Source: Pseudomonas sp. DNDY-54 (lineage in GTDB: Bacteria > Pseudomonadota > Gammaproteobacteria > Pseudomonadales > Pseudomonadaceae). From it: DNA of 64,000 bases. Both the position numbers and the translations under genes were made by a program. The stretch lies in assembly GCF_019880365.1 (NCBI RefSeq), contig NZ_CP082271.1, forward strand, positions 186,001-250,000, given 5' to 3'. This document shows positions 16,502-24,974 of the stretch, piece by piece. The notes beneath the pieces are model-generated. The model ran no database searches and was not told the origin of the DNA. It worked only from the letters and a program-made list of their open reading frames with translations. How positions within the stretch are numbered: the stretch's first letter is position 1; the number at the start of each line of letters is the position of its first letter.

Positions 16502-18759
16502 CAGAAGTCGACCGTCGCGCTGACCGACAGCGTGCGAGGGGCGCCGAGGACGAGGTAGTTCTGTCCAGGATAGCCTCCGGTGGAGGCCCAATAGTCACGG
16601 CCGGTGACGTTGTCTACGCGCGCGCGAAGTGTCACGTCACGGTCCTCGATGATCATACGGTAGCGGGCGCCAAGGTCCAGACGGGTCCAGGATGGGATCT
16701 CCAGATCATTATCAATACTTGCGTACTGGCTGCTTGTGTAGAGCACGCGGCTGGTCAGGGTCAGACCTGGCACGCCGGACAGGTCCCATTCGCCGCCAAT
16801 GTTGGCCTGCGTTCGGGGAACGCCGATGGCGCGATTGCCTTCGTTTTCACCGTTTTCCGTCTTGGTCAGCTCGGCATCGAGCAACGTCAGCCCGCCAAGC
16901 AGCCGCACGCCATAGGCAGGCTCACCGAAGACCGACAGCTCTATACCTCGATTACGCTGCTCGCCGCCGTCGCTGAATACGCCATTGTCGATGATGCTGA
17001 ACGGCCGGTCGGTGGTGAACACGGCCAGGCTGCCGCCAATGGCACCACCGTCGTATTTCATGCCAACTTCCATCTGCTCGGCCACGTAGGGGTCCAGCAC
17101 TTCGCCAGCGTTGACGACTGGCGCGCTGCCGCTTTCGGCGGGGGCGATATCGCCTTTGACCAGACCTTCAATGTAACTGGCGTAAACCGACACCTGGTCG
17201 TTGAGCTGGTACACCACGCCGGCCACCGGCGTGTTCTCGTAGCGCTTGTAGGCCGAGCCGCGCTCGCCGGTATTGTAGTCATAAGCGCGAACGTCGATGC
17301 CCTGGCGTCGCGCGCCGAGGGTGATCAGCAAGCGGTCATCCATGAGGCCCAGGGTATCGGCGATTGCCAGGCTCTGTGTATGGGTTCGGCCAACGATACC
17401 TGGGTTGGAGAGCGAGCCGCCGCTCGTGGATGGCCCGGTTGCGTAGGGAGGGCGAAGCACATCCACCGGTGAGTAGAGGTTTCCGTCAAACGTTGCCGAG
17501 GTGGCGTAGGCGTTGCGCTCCTCCGAATCGAAGATTGCCGCTGAAGTCACCCACTGATGGCTGACGGAACCCGTCTGAAACCTGCCCCGCAAGCCGGTCT
17601 CTCCTGTCCAGACATCGTCTTCGCGAACGTTCTCGAAAAGCGACGTACTGGTGAGGCCACCACCGTTGTAGGTTGGCACAGCCAGGCGATTGTCCTCCTC
17701 TCCCTTACGCACGCCAGCGGCGAGCCAGCCGGTGACCGAGTCGGAGAAATCGTATTCAGCGCGGAAGGTACCGAACGTCTGCTTTTCCTTCGAAAAAGTC
17801 CATGGCTGGGCGAAGTTGTCGTTTGCATCCGGCGTGCTGGGAACGATCGGAGCGGTTCTACGCAGGTAGACGCTGGGGCGCGGTTGGTCGAGGAAGTGGT
17901 ACTGATGGCCGACGTCCGCAGAGATACGGAAGTTGTCGCCCTGGTAATCCAGTCCCAGAGCAAACATATCCAGAGTACGTTTTTCATCGTCGACGTTAGT
18001 TTCGCCGTCGCGCTTGGCGGCGTTGAGGCGCACGCCGAATCGCTCCTCTTCGCCGAAGCGACGAGCGATGTCCGCGGCGACCATACCCTGTCCGCCGTCT
18101 TCGGCACCCAGCGTCAGGCGCGTCAGTGGCTCGTTCGGTGCGCGCTTGGGCAGAATGTTGATCGCTCCGCCGATGCCACTGCCACCCGGTGCCGCGCCAT
18201 TTAGGAAAGTGTTCGCGCCTCGGAACACTTCCACGCGCTCAATGAACTCGGCCGCCACATACTGGCGCGGCAGTAGGCCGTAGAGGCCGTTATAAGAAAT
18301 GTCATCGGAATACACGGGGAAGCCGCGTACTACGTATAGCTCCTGAAAGTTGCCGTAGCCCCGTGCTACACGTACCGACGGGTCGTTCTGCACGATATCC
18401 GACACACTACGCGCCTGCTGATCCTGGATCAGCATGGAGGTGTAGGCTGTCGAGGTAAACGGCGTCTCCATATAGTCCTGATTTCCCAGAATCCCCACAC
18501 GGCCGCCACGCGCGACTTGCTCGCCGGCGTAGGGCTGGGTCAGGCCGTCGGCCGAGGCGTCGGCACTCGCCGTGATTTCAACTGACTCCAGTTCCACCGG
18601 CTCCGCGGCGCGGCCCGACGTCGGCGCGTTCTGAGCGAGCCGGCTTTCATCGGCTTGTGTGCCAATCATCTCCTGAGCCATCAAGGGCGAGCCGACAACG
18701 CTCGCGGCGAGGCAAACAGGGATCAGTGCATGAGTGCGCGAAAAGCGAAGAGTGGGCAT
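16501..18759 (-). CDS. TonB-dependent siderophore receptor
   Basis: Outer-membrane receptor of about 752 aa. The start at 18759 gives a proper signal peptide (MPTLRFSRTHALIPVCLAAS, cleavage near SPLMAQ). The next in-frame ATG upstream, at 18831, falls inside a Fur-like site and is rejected. The mature N-terminus has a short linker with the motif VEITAS, then a plug domain (QDYMETPFTSTAYTSML, DPSVRVARGYGNFQELYVVR, GGSGIGGAINILPKRA) and a 22-strand barrel ending NYLVLGAPRTLSVSATVDF with the terminal Phe needed for assembly. The sequence resembles ferric-hydroxamate or coprogen type receptors, but the ligand cannot be assigned. It heads a three-gene operon with the PepSY protein and a small membrane protein. 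Confidence 0.92.
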   Translation of the reverse strand: MPTLRFSRTHALIPVCLAASVVGSPLMAQEMIGTQADESRLAQNAPTSGRAAEPVELESVEITASADASADGLTQPYAGEQVARGGRVGILGNQDYMETPFTSTAYTSMLIQDQQARSVSDIVQNDPSVRVARGYGNFQELYVVRGFPVYSDDISYNGLYGLLPRQYVAAEFIERVEVFRGANTFLNGAAPGGSGIGGAINILPKRAPNEPLTRLTLGAEDGGQGMVAADIARRFGEEERFGVRLNAAKRDGETNVDDEKRTLDMFALGLDYQGDNFRISADVGHQYHFLDQPRPSVYLRRTAPIVPSTPDANDNFAQPWTFSKEKQTFGTFRAEYDFSDSVTGWLAAGVRKGEEDNRLAVPTYNGGGLTSTSLFENVREDDVWTGETGLRGRFQTGSVSHQWVTSAAIFDSEERNAYATSATFDGNLYSPVDVLRPPYATGPSTSGGSLSNPGIVGRTHTQSLAIADTLGLMDDRLLITLGARRQGIDVRAYDYNTGERGSAYKRYENTPVAGVVYQLNDQVSVYASYIEGLVKGDIAPAESGSAPVVNAGEVLDPYVAEQMEVGMKYDGGAIGGSLAVFTTDRPFSIIDNGVFSDGGEQRNRGIELSVFGEPAYGVRLLGGLTLLDAELTKTENGENEGNRAIGVPRTQANIGGEWDLSGVPGLTLTSRVLYTSSQYASIDNDLEIPSWTRLDLGARYRMIIEDRDVTLRARVDNVTGRDYWASTGGYPGQNYLVLGAPRTLSVSATVDF

Positions 18760-18822
18760 TGGACGACCTGAAGGCGGTGGCGGTGGATGGACACGCGTGT
18801 GAGCGGGGTGCCATTTGAGGGC

Positions 18823-18858
18823 CATTATCATATTTCAATGATAGTAATTCGCAATACT
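18823..18858 (-). promoter_or_regulatory. Candidate Fur-binding region upstream of the receptor
   Basis: The AT-rich stretch 64-99 bases before the receptor start contains inverted half-sites: ATCATT followed by GATAATG on the minus strand, and a neighbouring TTACTATCATT. These resemble the repeated GATAAT units of Fur boxes, but no full 19-bp consensus match is seen. The iron-uptake context supports Fur control. Confidence 0.4.
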
Positions 18859-19010
18859 GTTCTGTTTATTAGATTGCCCGGCGGTCGGGCTGGTACTGCC
18901 GCGGTTCGCTGCGAATTTGGTGAATCATTCCTGCGCCCTGTCGATTCCCGGAGCCACCGGACGACCAGTTCATGTAGCACTCACTATCAGCCCGATGACA
19001 GGAGAACGAC

Positions 19011-19472
19011 ATGCACGACATCCATCCTGAGGAAGCCCGTATTCGCGCGTTGCACGACGAGTTCGAAGCGGCCATCAAGATCAAGGATCTGGACCGGATC
19101 ATGGCGCAGTACGCCCCGGATGTGGTCGCCTTCGGCGCGATCGGCGCGCTGCAGTTCGTTGGGGTTCCCGACTACCACGCGCACTGGCAACGGTGTTTCG
19201 AGTTCTGCGAGGGCGAAGGTTTTTTTGAAACCCACGATCTGCACGTTGAGGTGGGGGGTGAACTGGCCTACAGCCGTATGCTCAGCCACTGCGGAGGACC
19301 CAACAAGGAAGGACAGATGCAGACGTGCTGGATGCGCGGCAGCAGGGTCTGGGGCAATCGCGATGGCCAATGGCGTGTGGTTCATGAGCACTTCTCCATG
19401 CCGTTCGATATGGAAACTGGCCAGGTGGACATGTCGCACGGCCCAACGCCGCTGCAGGAGCAGGCGGGTTGA
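19011..19472 (+). CDS. NTF2-like/SnoaL-like domain protein
   Basis: The 153-aa soluble protein has the cone-shaped NTF2-like fold pattern: helix EEARIRALHDEFEAAIKIKD, then DLDRIMAQYAPDVVAFGAIG, and C-terminal strands including WMRGSRVWGNRDGQWRVVHE and HFSMPFD. It resembles ketosteroid-isomerase-like stress proteins often found next to ECF sigma factors and DGPF proteins. An AGGAG-type ribosome-binding site lies about 6 bases upstream of the ATG (CAGGAGAACGACATG). It is followed by the DGPF gene after 84 bp and may be its operon partner. The substrate is unknown. Confidence 0.75.
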   Translation: MHDIHPEEARIRALHDEFEAAIKIKDLDRIMAQYAPDVVAFGAIGALQFVGVPDYHAHWQRCFEFCEGEGFFETHDLHVEVGGELAYSRMLSHCGGPNKEGQMQTCWMRGSRVWGNRDGQWRVVHEHFSMPFDMETGQVDMSHGPTPLQEQAG

Positions 19473-19556
19473 CCCGCCGAGCGTTCGTCGTCCTGGAGAG
19501 CAGGTTCTGCTGGCGGCTGCTAGCGTTGCTGGGTTACCGGCAGACGGAGCCCTGCG

Positions 19557-19913
19557 ATGAAATACCTGTGCTTGATCTATTACGACGAACAACGAGTGGA
19601 TGAGATGACCGACGAGCAGTGGCAGGCATTGGTCGCCCGCTGCCTGGCCAGCGGTGAACGGCTGCGTGCCAGCGGCCACATGCTTGCCGGCGAGCCGTTG
19701 CAATCGGTACGGACGGCCCGCACGGTGAGGGTGCGTGACGGTGAGACCTCGGTGGTCGACGGCCCCTTCGCCGAGACGCGCGAGCAGTTAGCCGGCTTCT
19801 ATCTGATCGAAGCCGCCGACCAGGACGAAGCCGAGGCCATTGCCGCGACGATTCCACCGGCGACCCTCGGCAGCATCGAGGTACGGCCTCTGCGACAGCT
19901 GCCGCAGCGCTAG
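19557..19913 (+). CDS. DGPF (YCII-related) domain protein
   Basis: The 118-aa protein starts MKYLCLIYYDEQRVDEMTDE and contains the diagnostic DGPF motif at residues 68-71 (VVDGPFAETREQLAGFYLIE). DGPF proteins of the YCII-related family are typically encoded beside ECF42 sigma factors and are regulated by them in the cases studied. A ribosome-binding site is weak (GGAGCC about 8 bases before the ATG). The stop at 19913 is separated by one base from the proposed GTG start of the sigma factor, so the two genes are almost certainly co-translated. The biochemical role is unknown. Confidence 0.85.
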   Translation: MKYLCLIYYDEQRVDEMTDEQWQALVARCLASGERLRASGHMLAGEPLQSVRTARTVRVRDGETSVVDGPFAETREQLAGFYLIEAADQDEAEAIAATIPPATLGSIEVRPLRQLPQR

Positions 19914-19914
19914 C

Positions 19915-21168
19915 GTGCCTGGTTGCGCAAGCGTCCTGGCTGGACGTATCGAGGCGATCTACCGCAACGAATCGCGTCGTGTTCTGGCGACCCTGATCCG
20001 CTTGCTCGGCGATTTCGATCGAGCGGAGGAAGCGTTGCACGACGCCTTCGCGGCGGCGGTACAGCAATGGCCGCGTGACGGCGTGCCTGACAACCCGCGA
20101 GCCTGGCTGGTGTCAGCCGGGCGCTTCAAGGCCATTGATGCGCTGCGCCGGCGCGCACGTTTCGATGCGTCCTTGCATCTGCTGGCCGCTGAACTTGAGG
20201 AGGCCCCAGCAGCGGAGGTCGACGAGATGGAAGACGATCGACTGCGGCTGATCTTCACCTGCTGCCACCCGGCGCTGCAGCCTGATGCGCGCGTGGCGCT
20301 GACGCTGCGTGAAGTCTGCGACCTCACGACCGAGCAAATCGCGCGGGCGTTTCTCGCTGCGCCGGCGACAATTGCGCAGCGCATCGTGCGCGCCAAGGCG
20401 AAGATCCGCGACGCGCAGCTGCCCTATCGCGTGCCAGAGCGAGACGAGCTTCCCGAGCGGCTGGACAGCGTGTTGCGGGTCATCTATCTGGTGTTCAACG
20501 AAGGGTATTCGGCTTCAAGTGGTAGCGAACTGACCCGTGCTGATCTGAGTGCAGAAGCGATCCGCCTGGGTAGGTTGCTGCTCGAACTGCTGCCCGACCC
20601 TGAAGTGGCAGGCCTGCTGGCACTGATGCTGTTGCACGATTCGCGACGTGCTGCGCGCACCGATAACGCCGGCGAGCTGGTGCGCCTCGACGAGCAGGAC
20701 CGCGGCCTGTGGGACCGCACGCAGATCGCAGAAGGCTCAACCTTGATACAGCACGCATTGGCCTCGCACCGAGTTGGGCCTTATACCTTGCAGGCGGCGA
20801 TTGTCGCCGTGCATGCAGAAGCACCCAGTGCGGCGCAGACCGATTGGACAGAGATCATCGGGCTCTACACCTTGCTGCTGCAGATCAGCCCTTCGCCCGT
20901 CATCGAGCTGAACCGCGCCGTGGCGGTCGCCATGCGCGACGGGCCTGAAGCGGGTCTGGGGCTGATCGACGATCTATTGGCCCGAGGCCTGCTACACGAC
21001 CACCATTTGCTGCATTCGGCCCGTGCCGACTTATGCCGACGCCTTGGCCTTGTGGACGAAGCCCGAACCGCCTACCGATGCGCGCTAGAGCTGGTGCAGC
21101 TGGTGCCGGAGCGTCGGTTTCTGCAGCAACGGTTGGATGAGCTGGATGGCTGGACGGTGGAAACGTGA
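19915..21168 (+). CDS. ECF42-type RNA polymerase sigma factor with C-terminal extension
   Basis: Preferred start is a GTG at 19915 directly after the DGPF stop, giving about 417 aa; an earlier in-frame ATG at 19840 would lie inside the DGPF gene. Residues 10-80 match sigma region 2 (AIYRNESRRVLATLIRLLGD, AEEALHDAFAAAVQQWP, PRAWLVSAGRFKAIDALRRR). Residues 110-175 match region 4 (RLIFTCCHPALQPDARVALT, then LREVCDLTTEQIARAFL). The long C-terminal half (NEGYSASSGSELTRADLSAE, then a TPR-like repeat region with DWTEIIGLYTLLLQISPSPV and IELNRAVAVAMRDGPEAGL) is the extension typical of ECF42. That group usually lacks a dedicated anti-sigma factor, and none is visible here. Confidence 0.88.
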   Translation: MPGCASVLAGRIEAIYRNESRRVLATLIRLLGDFDRAEEALHDAFAAAVQQWPRDGVPDNPRAWLVSAGRFKAIDALRRRARFDASLHLLAAELEEAPAAEVDEMEDDRLRLIFTCCHPALQPDARVALTLREVCDLTTEQIARAFLAAPATIAQRIVRAKAKIRDAQLPYRVPERDELPERLDSVLRVIYLVFNEGYSASSGSELTRADLSAEAIRLGRLLLELLPDPEVAGLLALMLLHDSRRAARTDNAGELVRLDEQDRGLWDRTQIAEGSTLIQHALASHRVGPYTLQAAIVAVHAEAPSAAQTDWTEIIGLYTLLLQISPSPVIELNRAVAVAMRDGPEAGLGLIDDLLARGLLHDHHLLHSARADLCRRLGLVDEARTAYRCALELVQLVPERRFLQQRLDELDGWTVET

Positions 21169-21229
21169 GCGAGCGCTGCCAGCACCAGTGATAGACACCG
21201 CGATCGCATGGTGAAAGACACCACCCCCC

Positions 21230-21618
21230 GTAGGGTGGGCTTTAGCCCACCAATGGCCCGGGCCCCAACGTCATTGGCGTGTTCTCCATGCCGCGTCACC
21301 GAGCTCCGGTGGGCTGAAGCCCACCCTACAAAAAATGGCGAGGCGACTGATGTTCAGTGTTCGACCATTCCGCCGAACAACACCAACCCCGTAGGGTGGG
21401 CTTTAGCCCACCAATGGCCCGGGCCCCACGTCATTGGCGTTTTCTCCATGCCGCGTCACCAAGCTCCGGTGGGCTGAAGCCCACCCTACAAAAATGGCGA
21501 GGCGAACCGATGTTCAGCGTTCGACCATCCCGCCAACAGCGCTAACCCTCCCGTAGGGTGGGCTTTAGCCCACCAATTGCCTGGGCCGCATCCTCATTGG
21601 CGTTTCGTCTATTCCGCG
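21230..21618. repeat. Tandem REP array, two and a half units of about 161 bp
   Basis: The intergenic stretch 21169-21648 holds no gene but a direct tandem repeat. Each unit opens with the palindrome GTAGGGTGGGCTTTAGCC..ACC (starts 21230, 21391, 21553). After about 55 bp of conserved spacer it carries the inverted partner GGTGGGCTGAAGCCCACC (21308, 21468) ending CCTAC. Unit periods are 161 and 162 bp, and the third unit stops after the first palindrome and part of the spacer. Paired inverted REP palindromes like these form BIME-type cruciforms in Pseudomonas. The same palindrome family recurs at 46061-46142 and, degenerate, at 24818. Confidence 0.85.
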
Positions 21619-21648
21619 GGCAGGCGGGCCTTCACCATCAAACCGAGA

Positions 21649-23013
21649 CTAACCGTCGCCACTCCCCGCTGGCAGGTAATCGCTGCGACTCAACCCGTGC
21701 CGCTGCATCTTCTCGTTCAGGGTACGGCGCGGCAGCTGCAGCTGGTTCATCACTTCGGTGATATTGCCTTTGTGCTGTTGCAGCACGCTGTGCAGGCATT
21801 GCGCCTCGAAGGCTTCCATCTGTTCCGCCAGCGAGGCGCCACAGGCTGCGCTGGTTGTAACGTTCAGGTTCGCGGACGGCGGGGGAGTCAGGCCCAGCGC
21901 ATGGCGTTCGGCCGCGTTGATCAGCTCACGGACGTTGCCTGGCCAGTCATGGCTAAGCAGTTGCGCCAGCTCGGCGGGGCTGGCGGGTACGGGATTGCGG
22001 CCATGGCGCTGCGCGGCCTGACTGGCGAAGTGGTCGAACAATAACGGTATGTCTTCGCGGCGATCACGCAGGGGCGGAATACGCAGCTCGGCGACGTTCA
22101 GGCGATACAGCAGATCCTCGCGGAAACGCCCGCCACGCACTTCTTCGAGCAGATCCGGCTTGGCCGCGCTGATGACCCGCAAATCGACCTCGATGCTGCG
22201 ATTAGAGCCCAGCCGTTCCAGCGTCTTTTCCTGCAGCACGCGCAGCAGCTTGACCTGCTGGGCCAGCGGCATGCTCTCGATCTCGTCGAGGAACAGCGTG
22301 CCACCGTGGGCATGCTCGATGCGGCCGATGCGCTTGGTCTGGGCGCCGGTGAACGCGCCGCTTTCGTGGCCGAACAGCTCGCTCTCGAAGATGGTTTCCG
22401 GAATGGCGGCACAGTTCAGCGCGACAAAGGGATTGCGCGCCCGCGGGCTGAAGTCGTGCAGACAGCGCGCGACCTGTTCCTTGCCGCTGCCGGTGTCGCC
22501 GCGGATCAATACGTTGACGTTGGTGCCGGCCAGCTCCAGCACTTGCCGGCGCAGATGCTCCATGCCGCGCGAGACGCCCAGCAGCATCGATTCGATACGG
22601 CCCTTGCGGGTGAACTGTTCACGGAGTTGGCGGTTCTCGCAGACCAGGCGACGTTTGTCCTGGGCGCGGCGCACGCTGTCGAGCAGCCGTTCGGGAGTGA
22701 AGGGTTTCTCGATGAAATCGTAAGCGCCCTGGCGCAACGCCTGCACGGCCATCGGTACATCACCGTGTCCGGTCACCATGATCACTGGAAGCTCAGGGTC
22801 CAGCGCCACCAGCCGTTCAAGCAGGCTGAGGCCATCCAGATCGGGCATGCGCACATCGCTGATCAGCACGCCGGCGAAGTCGCGGTCGATCAACGCCAGT
22901 GCCTGCTGCGCGCTGGCGCAGGTGCGCACGCTGAAGCCGGACAGCTCCAACCACTGCTGCACGGCCTGACGGATCGCCGCTTCGTCGTCAATAAAGATGA
23001 CCTGACCGCTCAT
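21649..23013 (-). CDS. dctD: Sigma-54-dependent response regulator, DctD-like
   Basis: The 454-aa NtrC-family activator has a receiver domain (VIFIDDEAAI, phospho-acceptor Asp53 in LISDVRMPD, Lys in IEKPF). It has an AAA+ domain with Walker A GDTGSGKEQVARCLHDFSPR, the sigma-54 contact GAFTGA (seen as HESGAFTGAQTKRIG), Walker B GGTLFLDEIES and arginine region FREDLLYRLNVAELRIPPLR. A C-terminal Fis-type HTH (ITEVMNQLQLPRRTLNEKMQ) follows. It lies 27 bp after the sensor kinase with a strong AAAGGAG ribosome-binding site. By family, DctB/DctD controls C4-dicarboxylate transport from sigma-54 promoters. No dct transport genes are adjacent, so the target here is inferred. Confidence 0.88.
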   Translation of the reverse strand: MSGQVIFIDDEAAIRQAVQQWLELSGFSVRTCASAQQALALIDRDFAGVLISDVRMPDLDGLSLLERLVALDPELPVIMVTGHGDVPMAVQALRQGAYDFIEKPFTPERLLDSVRRAQDKRRLVCENRQLREQFTRKGRIESMLLGVSRGMEHLRRQVLELAGTNVNVLIRGDTGSGKEQVARCLHDFSPRARNPFVALNCAAIPETIFESELFGHESGAFTGAQTKRIGRIEHAHGGTLFLDEIESMPLAQQVKLLRVLQEKTLERLGSNRSIEVDLRVISAAKPDLLEEVRGGRFREDLLYRLNVAELRIPPLRDRREDIPLLFDHFASQAAQRHGRNPVPASPAELAQLLSHDWPGNVRELINAAERHALGLTPPPSANLNVTTSAACGASLAEQMEAFEAQCLHSVLQQHKGNITEVMNQLQLPRRTLNEKMQRHGLSRSDYLPAGSGDG

Positions 23014-23040
23014 GACTCGCTCCTTTCGCCTGCCGCCAGT

Positions 23041-24804
23041 CTACTCGCCGTCGTGCGATTCGGCTGCCGGCAGCGTTAGCACGAACACCGCACCGACGGC
23101 ATCGTTGTGCACCTCGAGGTTGCCACCCAGGTCGCGCACGATGCCGTAGGAAACCGCCAAGCCCAACCCCAGACCCTGGCCCACCGGTTTGGTGGTGAAA
23201 AACGGTTCGAAGACCTGATCAAGATGCTCGCTGGCGATGCCGCCGCCGGTGTCGGCGACGTCGAGCCTCCAGGTGTGCCGGTCGCGACGGCAGTCGATGC
23301 GCAGTTGGCGGGGCTGGCTACCTTGCATGGCATCGAGGGCGTTGGTCAGCAGGTTGATCAGCACCTGCTCCAGGCGGATGGCGTCGCCGCTGACCCAGGC
23401 ATCAGCCGGCACCTGCCGCAAGACCTCGACGCCATCGTTGCGGATCCTCAGGCCGAGTAGCTGCAGTGCCTGTTCGAGCACGTCGGCCAGGCGTAACCGT
23501 TGGCGCAAACCGGCTGGGCTCTTGCGTGCGAAGGTTTTCAGATGGCTGGTCAGCGCCGCCATGCGCTCGAGCAAGCCTTCGACCTGGCCGATGCCTTCAC
23601 GCACGGCCTCGGTGCGGCCGTTATCGAGCAGCAGGCGCTGGCTGGCGAGCTGCATGCGCAGGGCGGTCAGCGGCTGGTTGATCTCATGAGCCAGTGCGGC
23701 GGACATCTGCCCCAATGCCGCCATGCGCGCCGCGTGTACCAGTTCGTCCTGAGCGGTGTGCAATTCGCGGGTACGCGCTTCCACCAGGCGTTCCAGTTCG
23801 CTGCGATTACGCTGCTCGGCACGACGCGTCTTGCGGCGCTGGGCCAGGTACAGCAACAGAAACGCCAGGGTCATCCATACACCGGCAGCGGCCAGCCGGT
23901 AACTGCGCACATTGGCGGCGATCAATTGCGGTTCCTGCAGCAGATGCAGCGTCCAGTTTTCTTCCGGCAGTTGCAGCCGTTGCCAGAGGTAGTTGCGCTG
24001 CCCATCCGGGCCATTCACCTGGCGTCGCTCGCTGTCGCTGGCAATGCGCTGCAGGCTGTGATTCGGCAGTGGTTGCAGGTTCTGCTCGGCATAGCGGCGG
24101 GCGGCCACCAGCTGGCTGCGCACCTGTTCGCTCAGCGGGCGCAGGTAGCGGAAGCGCCAGGCGGGACGGTTGGTGAGAATGACGATATCCAGTGAGTCGG
24201 CAACCAGCAGAATCCCCGTTTGCCCGACCCACTCACGCTGCATGTCCTCCAGTTCGAGTTTGACGACGAGCACACCGATTACCTCACCGGCGCGGTTCTT
24301 CACCGAGCTGGAGAGGAAGTAGCCAGGGATGCCGGTGGTCACGCCTACGGCGAAGTAGCGCCCGGAGTCGTCCTTCAGCGCGTCGAGAAAGTACGGGCGG
24401 AAGGCGTAGTTATTGCCGACGAAGCTTGTCCAGTCGCGCCAGTTACTCGCGGCCAGGGTTTCGCCGTTGCGATCGAGCAAGTAAAGGACGGATGAACCTG
24501 CCGCCTGATTTTGCTGCTCCAGCCGCTGGTTCAAATGCTCGCGCAAGGCCTGGTCGTCAGGCCTGCTCAGCAGGGCCTGTATGTCGCTGTCCAACGCCAG
24601 CAACGCCGGCACGGAGCGAAAGCGTTCAACCTGGGTATGGATCGCCTGGGCGTACAGCTCCAGCTGCCCGCGTGCTTCCTGGCTGCGCTCGGCCCAGGCG
24701 CGTTGCTCGGCGATGCGGCCGGCCCAATACATACTCAGCAGCAGCCCGGCCAGTATCAGCAGGACGATGAGAACGACGCGGAGGCGGCTGGAAGGGGCAG
24801 GCAT
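23041..24804 (-). CDS. dctB: Membrane sensor histidine kinase, DctB-like
   Basis: The start at 24804 gives 587 aa beginning MPAPSSRLRVVLIVLLILAG. There are two membrane helices (about residues 7-25 and near 300, SYRLAAAGVWMTLAFLLLYL). They flank a large periplasmic double-PDC sensor region (NNYAFRPYFLDALKDDSGRY, then FAVGVTTGIPGYFLSSSVKN), the layout of DctB. The cytosolic part has a coiled coil (RSELERLVEARTRELHTAQD), HisKA H-box MSAALAHEINQPLTALRMQL, and HATPase motifs NLLTNALDAM, DTGGGIASEHLDQVFEPFFT and GLGLGLAVSYGIVRDLGGNL. A longer frame into a degenerate REP palindrome upstream (24831) is not used. It is paired with the DctD-like regulator. Confidence 0.88.
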   Translation of the reverse strand: MPAPSSRLRVVLIVLLILAGLLLSMYWAGRIAEQRAWAERSQEARGQLELYAQAIHTQVERFRSVPALLALDSDIQALLSRPDDQALREHLNQRLEQQNQAAGSSVLYLLDRNGETLAASNWRDWTSFVGNNYAFRPYFLDALKDDSGRYFAVGVTTGIPGYFLSSSVKNRAGEVIGVLVVKLELEDMQREWVGQTGILLVADSLDIVILTNRPAWRFRYLRPLSEQVRSQLVAARRYAEQNLQPLPNHSLQRIASDSERRQVNGPDGQRNYLWQRLQLPEENWTLHLLQEPQLIAANVRSYRLAAAGVWMTLAFLLLYLAQRRKTRRAEQRNRSELERLVEARTRELHTAQDELVHAARMAALGQMSAALAHEINQPLTALRMQLASQRLLLDNGRTEAVREGIGQVEGLLERMAALTSHLKTFARKSPAGLRQRLRLADVLEQALQLLGLRIRNDGVEVLRQVPADAWVSGDAIRLEQVLINLLTNALDAMQGSQPRQLRIDCRRDRHTWRLDVADTGGGIASEHLDQVFEPFFTTKPVGQGLGLGLAVSYGIVRDLGGNLEVHNDAVGAVFVLTLPAAESHDGE

Positions 24805-24817
24805 GAGCGGCTCTTCT

Positions 24818-24838
24818 GTAGGGTGGGCCATGTTAAGC
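24818..24838. repeat. Degenerate REP half-palindrome
   Basis: The sequence GTAGGGTGGGCCATGTTAAGC upstream of the dctB-like gene shares its first eleven bases with the REP palindromes at 21230 and 46081, and its second arm is decayed. It sits in the divergent gap before the HD-GYP gene. Confidence 0.5.
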
Positions 24839-24974
24839 CACGGCCGCGATCCTGGGCATCCCGCGAGGGAATGTGCAAAGATGAAACCGGTGTCCCGTTT
24901 TCGCGCCGAGCGCGTAGATTCGGCACATGGCCGACCGATATCATGCCGGTCCGCAGTCGCTGCAGAGGTGTCGG

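Noticed and set aside
18759..18831. Upstream ATG at 18831 for the TonB receptor
   Set aside because: The codon lies in the Fur-like AT-rich site and would place 24 non-signal residues before a good signal peptide.
21230..21618. CRISPR array
   Set aside because: Repeats are palindromic pairs with conserved rather than unique spacers and a 161-bp period, and no cas genes are near. They are REP elements.
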